DNA of 7,919 nucleotides, taken from contig JAJXZA010000269.1 of the NCBI GenBank assembly GCA_021780285.1, positions 1-7,919 on the forward strand. Direction: 5' to 3'. The position numbers were made by a program, and so were the translations under genes. The notes below the pieces were generated by a model, which worked only from the letters and a program-made list of their open reading frames with translations, ran no database searches and was not told the origin of the DNA. Shown here in pieces: positions 1-6,355 of the stretch. The stretch is from Planctomycetota bacterium (GTDB taxonomy: Bacteria > Planctomycetota > Phycisphaerae > WQYP01). The first letter of the stretch is position 1. Every line of letters begins with the position of its first letter.

Positions 1-59
1 AACTTCTAAAGGGCGCTGCACTTAACGCCGTGCAGATTGCCGAACTGCTGCTTAAATAA
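1..59 (+). CDS. C-terminal end of an unidentified plus-strand gene (partial)
   Basis: Reading the plus strand from base 3 gives 17 codons without a stop and then TAA at 57-59. The peptide ends ...NAVQIAELLLK, a leucine/alanine-rich amphipathic stretch that would make a typical C-terminal helix. The other two plus-strand frames meet a stop within the first 30 bases. The gene would converge on the GH92 gene with only 13 bases between the two stop codons. The visible part is too short to assign a family, and an open frame of this length can occur by chance. Confidence 0.4.
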   Translation, partial: LLKGAALNAVQIAELLLK

Positions 60-61
60 CT

Positions 62-72
62 GCCCTGCGGGC
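62..72. terminator. Short GC hairpin between two convergent stop codons (weak terminator candidate)
   Basis: GCCC (62-65), loop TGC and GGGC (69-72) form a perfect 4-bp stem lying exactly between the upstream TAA and the GH92 TAA. On the minus strand it is followed by AGTTATTT and on the plus strand by TTAATGT, so it could serve both directions. The stem is short and neither U tract is strong, so this is only a candidate. Confidence 0.22.
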
Positions 73-3006
73 TTAATGTGCAAGCAGTCCCGGGTGCTGT
101 ACGCTTAGCGACGGCGGCTCGTTTGCGGCGCCCACCCCCCAGTTGCGGTTGGGCTTGGCGCCAAGACTAAAATCAAGCGTCCCGCCATGGGCGATCGCCT
201 TTTGGTCAAACCAGCATTGGGTCTGGGACATTCCATCCACCCTCACATTCTGAATGTACTTGTTGGCCTCAGCTGCGGCCGGCGCCACAATTGTAAACTC
301 ACGGCCTTGGTACGGGCTACGCAGCTTAATAAACACGGTCTTAAATACTGGGCTGCAGAGCACAAAGGTGCCGCTGGCAGGGTCCACCGGATAAAAGCCC
401 ATCATGCTGAATATCAACCATGATGACATGGTGCCACAATCATCGTTGGCCCAGCCGGTGTTTCGTCCGATCATCAGAGCCGCCGGCCCTGCGCCGTACA
501 CCGAGGCACATAAACGTCGCACGAGTGATTGCGTCTTCCAAGGCTTGCCCGACCAGTTGTAAAGGAATGGGGCCTGCAGATCCGGCTCGTTATAGGGGTT
601 GTAGTTTGTGTCGTTCCATTGGTTTATCACATGGAAGAACAGGTCCAACCGCTGATTAAACAACTGCCGCCCCATGAGATTAACCAGCCCGGTAACATCG
701 TGCGGCACCAACCACTGATATTGCCAACCAGTTCCTTCGACGTAACCAGAGCTTTGCGAAGGCGTAAACGGCGCCGCCCATGATCCATTCACATTGCGCG
801 GACGCATCCAGTGCGTGTTGGGATCAAAGAGATTACGGTAATACATTGCCCGTTTTCGAAGCATTTGGGCATCGGCATCTTTGCCAAGCTCCTGAGCCAG
901 CCCAGCCAGCGCCGAATAGGCGTAGCAGTCTTCTTCGGTTTGCGATACCGACCCGTAACCCTCTTTGTCCTGCGGGTCGTAGTGCAGCTTGTTGATATAG
1001 CCGATGTTTGACTCGCCGGCGTATGGCTTGCCGCGAGGCGGCGCCTGTGTGGCATCCTTAAGCATGGCCTGATAGGCCGTTTGAATATCAAAATTGCGGA
1101 TGCCATCGCGGTAGGCCGTGCATATTACGCTGGTCAGCGGACTGCCGCACATCACGTTCGTGTAGAAATTGTAATGCGGCCATCGCGGCATCCAACCACC
1201 CTGGCGGTAATCACGCACCAACGATTGGCACATTTGAGCCATTCTCTGCGGGAATAAAAGGCATAGTAAAGGTGCTTCGGTACGGTAAATGTCCCAGCCG
1301 GAGTAATTAGCATATTGCACATCCCCGACTCTAAGCCTGTGGATGCGCTGATCAAAGCCGATATACCGCCCATCCACATCAGAAAATACGCTGGGCATGA
1401 GGGCTGCATGGTATAGCGCGGTGTAGAATTTAATGCGATCCCGCAGCGTGCCACCGGAAACAGTTATGCGATTCAATACATTTTTCCATTGGTGGCTTGT
1501 TGAATGGAGCACCTGTGCAAAATCTCGGCCGCCAACCTCGCTTGCAAGGTTGCTTCTTGCTCCGGCCAAATCTACAAACGATATGCCTATGCGCGCCGTC
1601 ACGGTGCGAGCTTGGCCGGCGGGCCAACTGACATAGGCCCCTATCGGCGGCTGATGCCAGTTACTCTGTTTGGCGAACTTGGAATTAGCGGCTACTTTGC
1701 TGCCGGACCACGTGCCAAAACTCTTAAACCGGCGGCTGAACCGCATGACAAAATAGACCGGGTAAAAATGATTAGCCCCACAAAAAGTCTGGCTTTTCAC
1801 CATTCCTTCTATTTCTCGGTCACTGACAATTTGAATCTGGGCTTGATGCGTGTTGGTAAGTGTATGGCTAATGGGTATCAGGATATTGGCTTGCTGCCCC
1901 GCCGGAAAGCTGAACTTGGCCAGACCTGCGTGAGCCGTTGCGGTAAGTTCCACGTTGATATTGGGTTTTAACAAACGCACTTGGTAAAAGCCCGGATGAG
2001 CCGACTCATCACCATGACTGTAGGGCGAATGGTAGTCGTTCGGAGCAATTTCCACCGGACCGGTTGTTCCGGTAAAGAATACGTCGCCGCCATCGGCGCA
2101 CCCCACCCCTGACATATGCAGCATCGAAAAGCCATCTATTTCGGGATCGCGCCAATAGTACCCCATCGAACCATCGCGTGTGTCAGGCGACAACTGAACC
2201 ATACCGAACGGCGCCGCGGCTCCCGGGAACATTTCGCCGGCGTTTATGGTGCCGATAAATGGATTCACCAGCGCCATCCGCCTGATGTGGCCTAAAGCAA
2301 CCGGCTTCACAGGCTTGTAAGAAAATTCACTCACCACCTGCCGGGCATACTCGCTGCCGCTGCCGCCCGTAAAGCCAATTAGCGCAGTGCCAGCACCGAC
2401 GCTGGCCACCGGGTTCCAAACCTGCTTCATTGCAAATCGTTTTCCGGTCTTTTCATCTCGGAGTTGCACATGCAAGTACGCACCATCAAAATGCAACTTG
2501 ACGCGAATGGGATCGCCGCTTGCCAGGTTTACCGGGGCGGTCGGTATATAGAAACCAGTCGCCCCATCCGAATGGGCCGCAAAGCCCACCGTATTGCTTG
2601 CCATTACGTTTAGCTCAAATGCCGCGCTGTGCTTGATGGCTCCCTTGCCGCCGTACCCCAGTGAAGCACCATCCTGGCCGAGGGCTTTAGTGCCGCGAGG
2701 GTCGCGTTGTAACACAAACGCGATCCCATCGGCCGGACCGCCTTTGCCCGGATTGCTCATTTGATAAGTAAAGGCCGCCTTAAATGCGCGAATATCAACC
2801 GGCGATGACGTGAAGATACTTGCCGATTGGCTTGGTCCCCCCTTGGTAATCTCTATTGCGTTGCCGTTATTTAAAGCTACTCCACTCATGCCCGATCCGT
2901 TGGGAGAAGAAAAATTTGTAAAATTGCGAGGGGCCTCCATTGCACAGCTCGCCAATGGCATGGAGCCAAGCAACATCAGACCGGTAAGTAAAACCTTGCG
3001 AATCAT
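73..3006 (-). CDS. Lipoprotein with N-terminal L-type lectin domain and GH92 alpha-mannosidase domain
   Basis: This is a 977-residue glycoside hydrolase of family GH92, a family of calcium-dependent exo-alpha-mannosidases that invert the anomeric centre. Residues 1-21 are a lipoprotein signal: MIRK, a hydrophobic stretch, then the lipobox L18-A-S-C21, so the protein should be lipid-anchored in the periplasm or at the surface. Residues about 27-232 resemble a legume/L-type lectin domain (PADGIAFVLQ at 91-100, LGYGG at 116-120, AAFELN at 128-133). The GH92 part begins about 245 and contains VNPFIGT (247-253), FPGA (260-263), PFGMVQLSPDT (266-276), HMSGVGCADGGD (297-308), WDIYRT (571-576), the YVEGTGWQYQW segment with E757 (755-765), VPHD (767-770), NEPDLQAPFLYNW (806-818) and NDDCGTMSSW (854-863). 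By spacing, E757 is the likely general acid and D855/D856 the base region. The catalytic part has full family length. The ATG is supported by an ideal Shine-Dalgarno sequence. The exact mannosidic linkage cleaved cannot be read from sequence. No transporter or TonB-type gene adjoins it. Confidence 0.93.
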   Translation of the reverse strand: MIRKVLLTGLMLLGSMPLASCAMEAPRNFTNFSSPNGSGMSGVALNNGNAIEITKGGPSQSASIFTSSPVDIRAFKAAFTYQMSNPGKGGPADGIAFVLQRDPRGTKALGQDGASLGYGGKGAIKHSAAFELNVMASNTVGFAAHSDGATGFYIPTAPVNLASGDPIRVKLHFDGAYLHVQLRDEKTGKRFAMKQVWNPVASVGAGTALIGFTGGSGSEYARQVVSEFSYKPVKPVALGHIRRMALVNPFIGTINAGEMFPGAAAPFGMVQLSPDTRDGSMGYYWRDPEIDGFSMLHMSGVGCADGGDVFFTGTTGPVEIAPNDYHSPYSHGDESAHPGFYQVRLLKPNINVELTATAHAGLAKFSFPAGQQANILIPISHTLTNTHQAQIQIVSDREIEGMVKSQTFCGANHFYPVYFVMRFSRRFKSFGTWSGSKVAANSKFAKQSNWHQPPIGAYVSWPAGQARTVTARIGISFVDLAGARSNLASEVGGRDFAQVLHSTSHQWKNVLNRITVSGGTLRDRIKFYTALYHAALMPSVFSDVDGRYIGFDQRIHRLRVGDVQYANYSGWDIYRTEAPLLCLLFPQRMAQMCQSLVRDYRQGGWMPRWPHYNFYTNVMCGSPLTSVICTAYRDGIRNFDIQTAYQAMLKDATQAPPRGKPYAGESNIGYINKLHYDPQDKEGYGSVSQTEEDCYAYSALAGLAQELGKDADAQMLRKRAMYYRNLFDPNTHWMRPRNVNGSWAAPFTPSQSSGYVEGTGWQYQWLVPHDVTGLVNLMGRQLFNQRLDLFFHVINQWNDTNYNPYNEPDLQAPFLYNWSGKPWKTQSLVRRLCASVYGAGPAALMIGRNTGWANDDCGTMSSWLIFSMMGFYPVDPASGTFVLCSPVFKTVFIKLRSPYQGREFTIVAPAAAEANKYIQNVRVDGMSQTQCWFDQKAIAHGGTLDFSLGAKPNRNWGVGAANEPPSLSVQHPGLLAH

Positions 3007-3013
3007 AGAGCAA

Positions 3014-3020
3014 CTCCTTT
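3014..3020 (-). promoter_or_regulatory. Ribosome binding site of the GH92 gene
   Basis: On the minus strand AAAGGAG stands seven bases before the ATG at 3006-3004. Together with the lipoprotein signal that begins immediately afterwards, it fixes the start codon. I saw no convincing -35/-10 pair on the minus strand within the next 100 bases. Confidence 0.8.
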
Positions 3021-3356
3021 GTCGCGCGGCTGATTAACAACTGGGATAGCATTCCCCAACACGCCGAGAATGTGTTAAAAGGGTCCGGCTGTAAAAACCA
3101 AAACATATCCGGTCTAGGCCACGATGTCCATCCATGCGTTTGAACCCGCCAAAACGGCAGGACAGGGTGCCAACACTTGCGGCATGGCATAGCCCTTAAC
3201 GGGCCGGGCTACCGGTTTATTGCACCGCCTGTACCCCCTTATTTTTGGCGATGTCAATATCAATCGCTTTCGATTCTGAAGCGTTCCACCGTCGGTTCTC
3301 GCTCGGATAAAGCGTATGCTGCCGCAAGCCTGCACCCGGAATAACCCATGGCTCAT
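3021..3356. other. Divergent intergenic stretch without a recognisable gene
   Basis: About 335 bases separate the GH92 ribosome binding site from the promoter of the MoxR gene. Open frames here are short (for example ATG at 3124 with 22 codons and ATG at 3251 with 19 codons) and lack good ribosome binding sites. Small imperfect inverted repeats exist, such as AATCG-CTTT-CGATT at 3262-3275, which competes with CGCTT/AAGCG at 3265-3283, and AGCCC...GGGCT around 3190-3210. The region presumably holds the GH92 promoter and perhaps operators, but I cannot place them. Confidence 0.5.
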
Positions 3357-3385
3357 TTGTAATTCGCCCAGTCGCCGCCAATAAT
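3357..3385 (+). promoter_or_regulatory. Sigma70-like promoter of the MoxR gene
   Basis: TTGTAA at 3357-3362 (4 of 6 matches to TTGACA) and AATAAT at 3380-3385 (5 of 6 matches to TATAAT) are separated by exactly 17 bases. Transcription would begin near 3392, leaving a leader of about 26 bases before the ATG at 3418, with GAGGTG at 3401-3406 as the ribosome binding site. The match is by eye and has not been tested. Confidence 0.45.
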
Positions 3386-3417
3386 AACCCCCACGTATAC
3401 GAGGTGCTGCCGTTTTT

Positions 3418-4428
3418 ATGATGTTACAACCCCGCCCAGATTCAACTCCGGACATCGCTGCAAGCGTTGCCGATTTTACCCAGCAGGTTTCCACCATCGA
3501 GCGCGAGTTGACCAAAGTGATCGTGGGCCATACCGTCGTCGTGCGTCAAACACTGTTATGTCTGCTGACCGGCGGACACGCTCTACTCGAAGGCGTTCCT
3601 GGCTTGGGTAAAACGCTGCTGGTCAAAACACTTGGCCAAATTCTCGACCTGAAGTTCTCACGAATACAGTTTACGCCCGATCTGATGCCTGCGGATATCA
3701 TCGGCACATCAATTCTCGTTTCCGACGCCGGTGGCAACCGGTCGCTTACTTTTCAGCCCGGACCTATCTTCGGAAACCTGATCCTCGCGGATGAAATCAA
3801 TCGTGCAACCCCAAAAACCCAATCGGCATTGCTTGAAGCCATGGCTGAACATTCGGTCACAGTCAATAAAACCACCCACGCGATGACTGATCCATTTTTT
3901 GTGCTCGCCACTCAAAATCCGCTTGAAATGGAGGGAACCTATCCACTTCCAGAAGCACAACTCGATCGCTTTGCCATGAAGATAGCCCTTGAACTGCCGG
4001 CGCTCGGCGATCTGGCCGAAATACTCAAACGCACCACTGGTAGCGCCACACCAGCCACTTTAACACTGCTCAACGGCGATACCATTGACCGAATGAAACG
4101 ACTTGTGCGAGCAGTGCCGGCGTCCGAGGCCGTGCATGCATACATTGCTCGCTTGATATTGGCCAGTCATCCGCAGTCGCCAACCGCACCGCACCTTGTG
4201 AAGCAGTATGTTCGCTACGGCTCAAGCCCGCGCGGCGGACAAAGCATTTTACTCGCCGCCAAGGCTGTGGCTCTAATTAACGGCCGTACCAATGTTGCTT
4301 TTGAAGATATCGCGGAAGTTGTCTGGCCAGCGCTGCGACATAGGCTTCTGCTTAATTTTGACGCACAAAATGACAGTGTTACAGCCGAGAATGTGCTCGA
4401 TGATCTTCTCAATCGCGTGCATCCATAA
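3418..4428 (+). CDS. MoxR-family AAA+ ATPase
   Basis: This is a 336-residue ATPase of the MoxR family, chaperone-like AAA+ proteins that use ATP to assemble or activate partner proteins, often metal- or von Willebrand factor A-containing complexes. The Walker A motif is GVPGLGKT (59-66), followed by the family-typical RIQFTPDLMPADIIGT (82-97). Walker B with the sensor region is LILADEINRATPKTQSALLE (121-140), sensor 1 is ATQNP (164-168), the GTYPLPEAQLDRF segment (173-185) carries the arginine finger, and GSSPRGGQ (268-275) carries the sensor 2 arginine. The alpha-helical lid occupies about 250-330. Length is normal and all motifs look intact. Two ATG codons stand in tandem at 3418 and 3421; the first has better spacing (11 bases) from GAGGTG. 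Unusually, no DUF58, transglutaminase, TPR or VWA gene follows, and the gene appears to be a single-gene transcription unit. Confidence 0.95.
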   Translation: MMLQPRPDSTPDIAASVADFTQQVSTIERELTKVIVGHTVVVRQTLLCLLTGGHALLEGVPGLGKTLLVKTLGQILDLKFSRIQFTPDLMPADIIGTSILVSDAGGNRSLTFQPGPIFGNLILADEINRATPKTQSALLEAMAEHSVTVNKTTHAMTDPFFVLATQNPLEMEGTYPLPEAQLDRFAMKIALELPALGDLAEILKRTTGSATPATLTLLNGDTIDRMKRLVRAVPASEAVHAYIARLILASHPQSPTAPHLVKQYVRYGSSPRGGQSILLAAKAVALINGRTNVAFEDIAEVVWPALRHRLLLNFDAQNDSVTAENVLDDLLNRVHP

Positions 4429-4470
4429 CATCGTGAAACCATCTTTTACCAGCAATGGCAATTTCACATC

Positions 4471-4499
4471 AAAATGAAGCCAGCATCATAGCTCATTTT
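4471..4499. terminator. Hairpin after the MoxR gene, candidate (bidirectional) terminator
   Basis: AAAATGA (4471-4477) and TCATTTT (4493-4499) are perfect complements, and the stem extends by GC/GC (4479-4480 with 4491-4492) if one A is bulged. The loop is about ten bases. The stem ends in TTTT, with AAAA on the other arm, as in bidirectional terminators, and begins 43 bases after the MoxR stop codon. The AT-rich stem makes it weaker than a classical terminator. Confidence 0.4.
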
Positions 4500-4838
4500 G
4501 ACCATTCTCATACCATTGAAATGACTTAGCCTCAATAGCGATCCAGCGGCACCTGGGCGCGACGCCTGATTAGCGCAGGCAACTTGGCACGGTCAGTTGC
4601 AGTTGCATTCCATCTGCTGGTGGTGTAAATAGGTTCTACCTCTGCCATGTTCGAGTTAGCGCGGCTTTACTGCTTCGGACCGATGAACATTGCACAGGAC
4701 CCTGATGCGGCGGCGCAAGAACAAGCCTGGCGGATTTATCCGCAGTTGTGGAAGTTCGGAACTGGCGCACAGATGGTCCGCCCTTGTAATAAGGGTTCGA
4801 ACTTTACCGCCTCACGGCATAACGGTGGAGGTTTTTTA
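4500..4838. other. Intergenic stretch with no recognised gene
   Basis: No protein family is recognisable here in any frame. There is a small perfect stem GCCTG/CAGGC (4564-4568 with 4576-4580, 7-base loop). A 72-codon plus-strand frame runs from ATG 4647 to TAA 4865 (it begins MFELARLYCFG), but it lacks a clear ribosome binding site and resembles no family I know. CCCTT-GTAAT-AAGGG at 4782-4796, followed directly by TTCGAAC, resembles tRNA pieces but does not fold as a tRNA. No trace of a DUF58-type MoxR partner was found. Confidence 0.4.
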
Positions 4839-4865
4839 ATGATTATGCGCAGGACATTCCGATAA
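4839..4865 (+). CDS. Possible 8-residue leader peptide (MIMRRTFR)
   Basis: GGAGG at 4827-4831 lies seven bases before ATG 4839, the strongest Shine-Dalgarno and start combination in this gap, yet the frame closes with TAA after only eight codons (MIMRRTFR). Three of the eight codons specify arginine (CGC, AGG, CGA). It is followed after nine bases by two overlapping stem-loops and then, about 210 bases downstream of its stop, by the nucleotidyltransferase gene. This layout resembles a regulatory leader peptide, but the family of such leaders is unknown and the ORF could be chance. The same frame is the end of the longer 4647-4865 frame, so an internal start of a larger small protein is also possible. 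Confidence 0.28.
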   Translation: MIMRRTFR

Positions 4866-4873
4866 TAACTCCG

Positions 4874-4901
4874 GCAGGGGGCGGCGTCGGATCTGCCCTG
4901 C
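4874..4901 (+). promoter_or_regulatory. Candidate anti-terminator stem upstream of the nucleotidyltransferase gene
   Basis: GCAGGG (4874-4879) is complementary to CCCTGC (4896-4901). The right arm shares bases 4898-4901 with the left arm of the longer stem-loop at 4898-4953, so the two structures exclude each other. The stem has six base pairs and a 16-base loop. It lies within reach of a ribosome stopped at the end of the 8-codon ORF. Its function is inferred from geometry only. Confidence 0.22.
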
Positions 4902-4957
4902 GCGGAGTATGTGTGGGGCACGCATCGCCATGCGTGGTGCGGACTCCGTGCAGTTTT
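4898..4957 (+). terminator. Long two-part stem-loop followed by TTTT (attenuator/terminator candidate)
   Basis: The outer arms CTGCGCGGAGT (4898-4908) and ACTCCGTGCAG (4943-4953) pair over 11 positions with a single G-U wobble. Inside them CACGCAT (4919-4925) and ATGCGTG (4930-4936) form a perfect 7-bp stem closed by the tetraloop CGCC, with an asymmetric internal loop (10 and 6 bases) between the two stems. TTTT follows directly at 4954-4957. This is the strongest local structure I found in the window's noncoding DNA. It could end transcription arriving from upstream, act as an attenuator for the gene at 5074, or be a copy of a dispersed intergenic palindrome. The short T run argues for only modest termination. 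Confidence 0.5.
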
Positions 4958-5061
4958 GATCGCGCCGCCCCGCCCTTTTTTCCCGCGAAAGGTCTCTCCG
5001 GCAGAATCGGCTACACCTACTTGCTAATCCAGTTGCCTTCTCGCCGATTGTCTTGCAGCAC

Positions 5062-5067
5062 AGAGGA
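5062..5067 (+). promoter_or_regulatory. Ribosome binding site deciding the nucleotidyltransferase start
   Basis: AGAGGA at 5062-5067 is six bases upstream of ATG 5074. An in-frame TTG at 5053 would lengthen the protein by seven residues but would place this site inside the coding region, so ATG 5074 is the better start. It is also where the conserved N-terminal segment (IYIIEDG) begins. Confidence 0.7.
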
Positions 5068-5073
5068 CCGCGT

Positions 5074-6303
5074 ATGACCCCCATATACATTATTGAAGAT
5101 GGACAACTCGACCAGCTTTACCCGCTTACCTATTCGCGTCCGGCGTTTTTGTTAAGGTGCGGCGCTTATACCCTGCTGGACCGAATGATGTATTTTATTC
5201 ACCAGCCGATTTCCGGATTGCTGGTTCGCGATCGTATGGTCAATAAGTTACGACAGACCTTCAAACTCCCCATCAACCCTAAAATCAACAAAGCCAAGAG
5301 CGCTATTTTCATCAACGGTCGCTGGCTGATGGATGCGCCCTTCGCCGAGCCAAAACTCGACAGCGCCGCCATGGTCAATAATCAGGTAGTCTGGATGCAT
5401 CTCTCCGCCGACAACATGGCTAAACTTGACTTGCGCCGTCTGGTCGGATCCAAAGCCTTAAACGACATGCTGCCGCATGTGGGCCTGGAAGGTATTGAGG
5501 CAAATCTGGTGGAGTATCCCTGGGACCTTCTTAAATTACAGCACCAGGCGCTGCTGGATGATTTTGCCCGGCGCGGCCGGGCTCTCGATAGCCAGCCGCT
5601 GCCAGGAACCCATCTGCTCAACCCGGACAACATGAACATCGCCCGCGATGTGACCATGGACCCCGGTGCGGTTCTCGACGCTCGCAAAGGCCCGATTATG
5701 ATTGAATCCGGTACTCAAATCGGACCTAATGCAGTGGTAACCGGACCAGTGTTCATCGGTCGCGACTGCGTCATTCGCACCGGCGCCGATATCCGAGGCG
5801 ATACCTCCATTGGCCGCAGTTGCCGCATTGGCGGAGAGGTGGTCTCGTCCATTTTTTTCGCCAACTCCAACAAGCAACATTATGGTTTTGTGGGGCACAG
5901 CGTTGTTGGTGAATGGGTCAACCTGGGGGCGGGTGTGACCACGAGTAATTTGAAAAACACTTATGGATCGGTGCGAATGACGGTGAAGGGCGCCGATATC
6001 TCTACGGATATGCAGTTCCTCGGGTCCGTCATTGGTGACCATGCCAAACTTGCGGTGGGCGTATACCTGAGCACGGGCACCGTTATCGGATTTTCCAGTC
6101 ACATTCTCGTTTCGCGGCCGCCCAAATATGTGCCTAGTTTTGCCTGGGTTACCGATCGCGGCGTTGGAAAAATTGACCTCAACAAAGCACTGCAAATTGC
6201 AAAAATTGTAATGGCCCGGCGTGAGCAGGAGTTTACCGAGGCGAATCAGGAACTGTTTTTGCGCATTGCCCAGACATGGTCTACCGAGGAAGCAGCTTCT
6301 TAG
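5074..6303 (+). CDS. GlmU-like putative sugar nucleotidyltransferase with left-handed beta-helix domain
   Basis: This 409-residue protein belongs to the alternative GlmU-like family seen in Bacteroidetes and other phyla, thought to make or modify activated sugars such as UDP-N-acetylglucosamine in the cytoplasm. The N-terminal region (1 to about 180) starts IYIIEDG and carries LYPLTYSRPAFLLRCG (15-30), the family's replacement for the usual glycine-rich GxGTRM nucleotidyltransferase signature, which is absent. From about 185 to 345 there is a left-handed beta-helix of hexapeptide repeats (for example IGPNAV, IGRDCV, IGRSCR), including HYGFVGHSVVGEWVNLGAG (269-287) and TTSNLKNTYGSVRM (289-302), the most conserved segment, where acetyltransferase chemistry would occur; H269 is a candidate for the catalytic histidine. 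A helical tail follows (about 365-409). Length is normal for the family. The gene stands alone, converging on the transporter operon with 52 bases between stops. Substrate and actual enzyme activity are inferred from family only. Confidence 0.85.
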   Translation: MTPIYIIEDGQLDQLYPLTYSRPAFLLRCGAYTLLDRMMYFIHQPISGLLVRDRMVNKLRQTFKLPINPKINKAKSAIFINGRWLMDAPFAEPKLDSAAMVNNQVVWMHLSADNMAKLDLRRLVGSKALNDMLPHVGLEGIEANLVEYPWDLLKLQHQALLDDFARRGRALDSQPLPGTHLLNPDNMNIARDVTMDPGAVLDARKGPIMIESGTQIGPNAVVTGPVFIGRDCVIRTGADIRGDTSIGRSCRIGGEVVSSIFFANSNKQHYGFVGHSVVGEWVNLGAGVTTSNLKNTYGSVRMTVKGADISTDMQFLGSVIGDHAKLAVGVYLSTGTVIGFSSHILVSRPPKYVPSFAWVTDRGVGKIDLNKALQIAKIVMARREQEFTEANQELFLRIAQTWSTEEAAS

Positions 6304-6355
6304 CGAGACCTTGCACTATTCCCCCAACCCACGCGACCATAAGTGCCACAGCTAT

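Noticed and set aside
1504..1971. Plus-strand open frame of 155 codons inside the GH92 gene
   Set aside because: It is a shadow of the GH92 coding frame with no ribosome binding site or recognisable domain.
3114..3515. Minus-strand open frame of 133 codons across the GH92-MoxR gap
   Set aside because: It overlaps the first 98 bases of the MoxR gene and the MoxR promoter, and its translation is compositionally random with many Arg and Cys residues.
4765..4825. tRNA-like pieces: CCCTTGTAATAAGGG next to GGGTTCGAAC
   Set aside because: The anticodon-like arm does not give a five-pair stem with a seven-base loop, the T-arm bases after TTCGAAC do not pair, and no acceptor or D arm can be drawn. 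I treat it as a chance hairpin.
4429..5073. Remnant of a DUF58-type MoxR partner gene
   Set aside because: Reading the frames after the MoxR stop gave none of the usual DUF58 motifs, such as the G-x-H-x-S or Y-x-x-G-D-x-x-R-x-I-D-W type segments, so there is no support for a pseudogene.
5053..5073. TTG at 5053 as the start of the nucleotidyltransferase gene
   Set aside because: It would bury the AGAGGA ribosome binding site within the coding region and add seven residues ahead of the conserved N-terminus; ATG 5074 fits better.
5536..6195. Minus-strand open frame of 219 codons
   Set aside because: It lies opposite the beta-helix coding region of the nucleotidyltransferase-like gene, where repeats in the sense frame keep the opposite frame open. 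No family likeness.
6313..6346. GCACT/AGTGC inverted repeat between the convergent nucleotidyltransferase and OppF genes as a terminator
   Set aside because: Only five perfect pairs with a 24-base loop and no T run on either strand, so it is not a convincing terminator.
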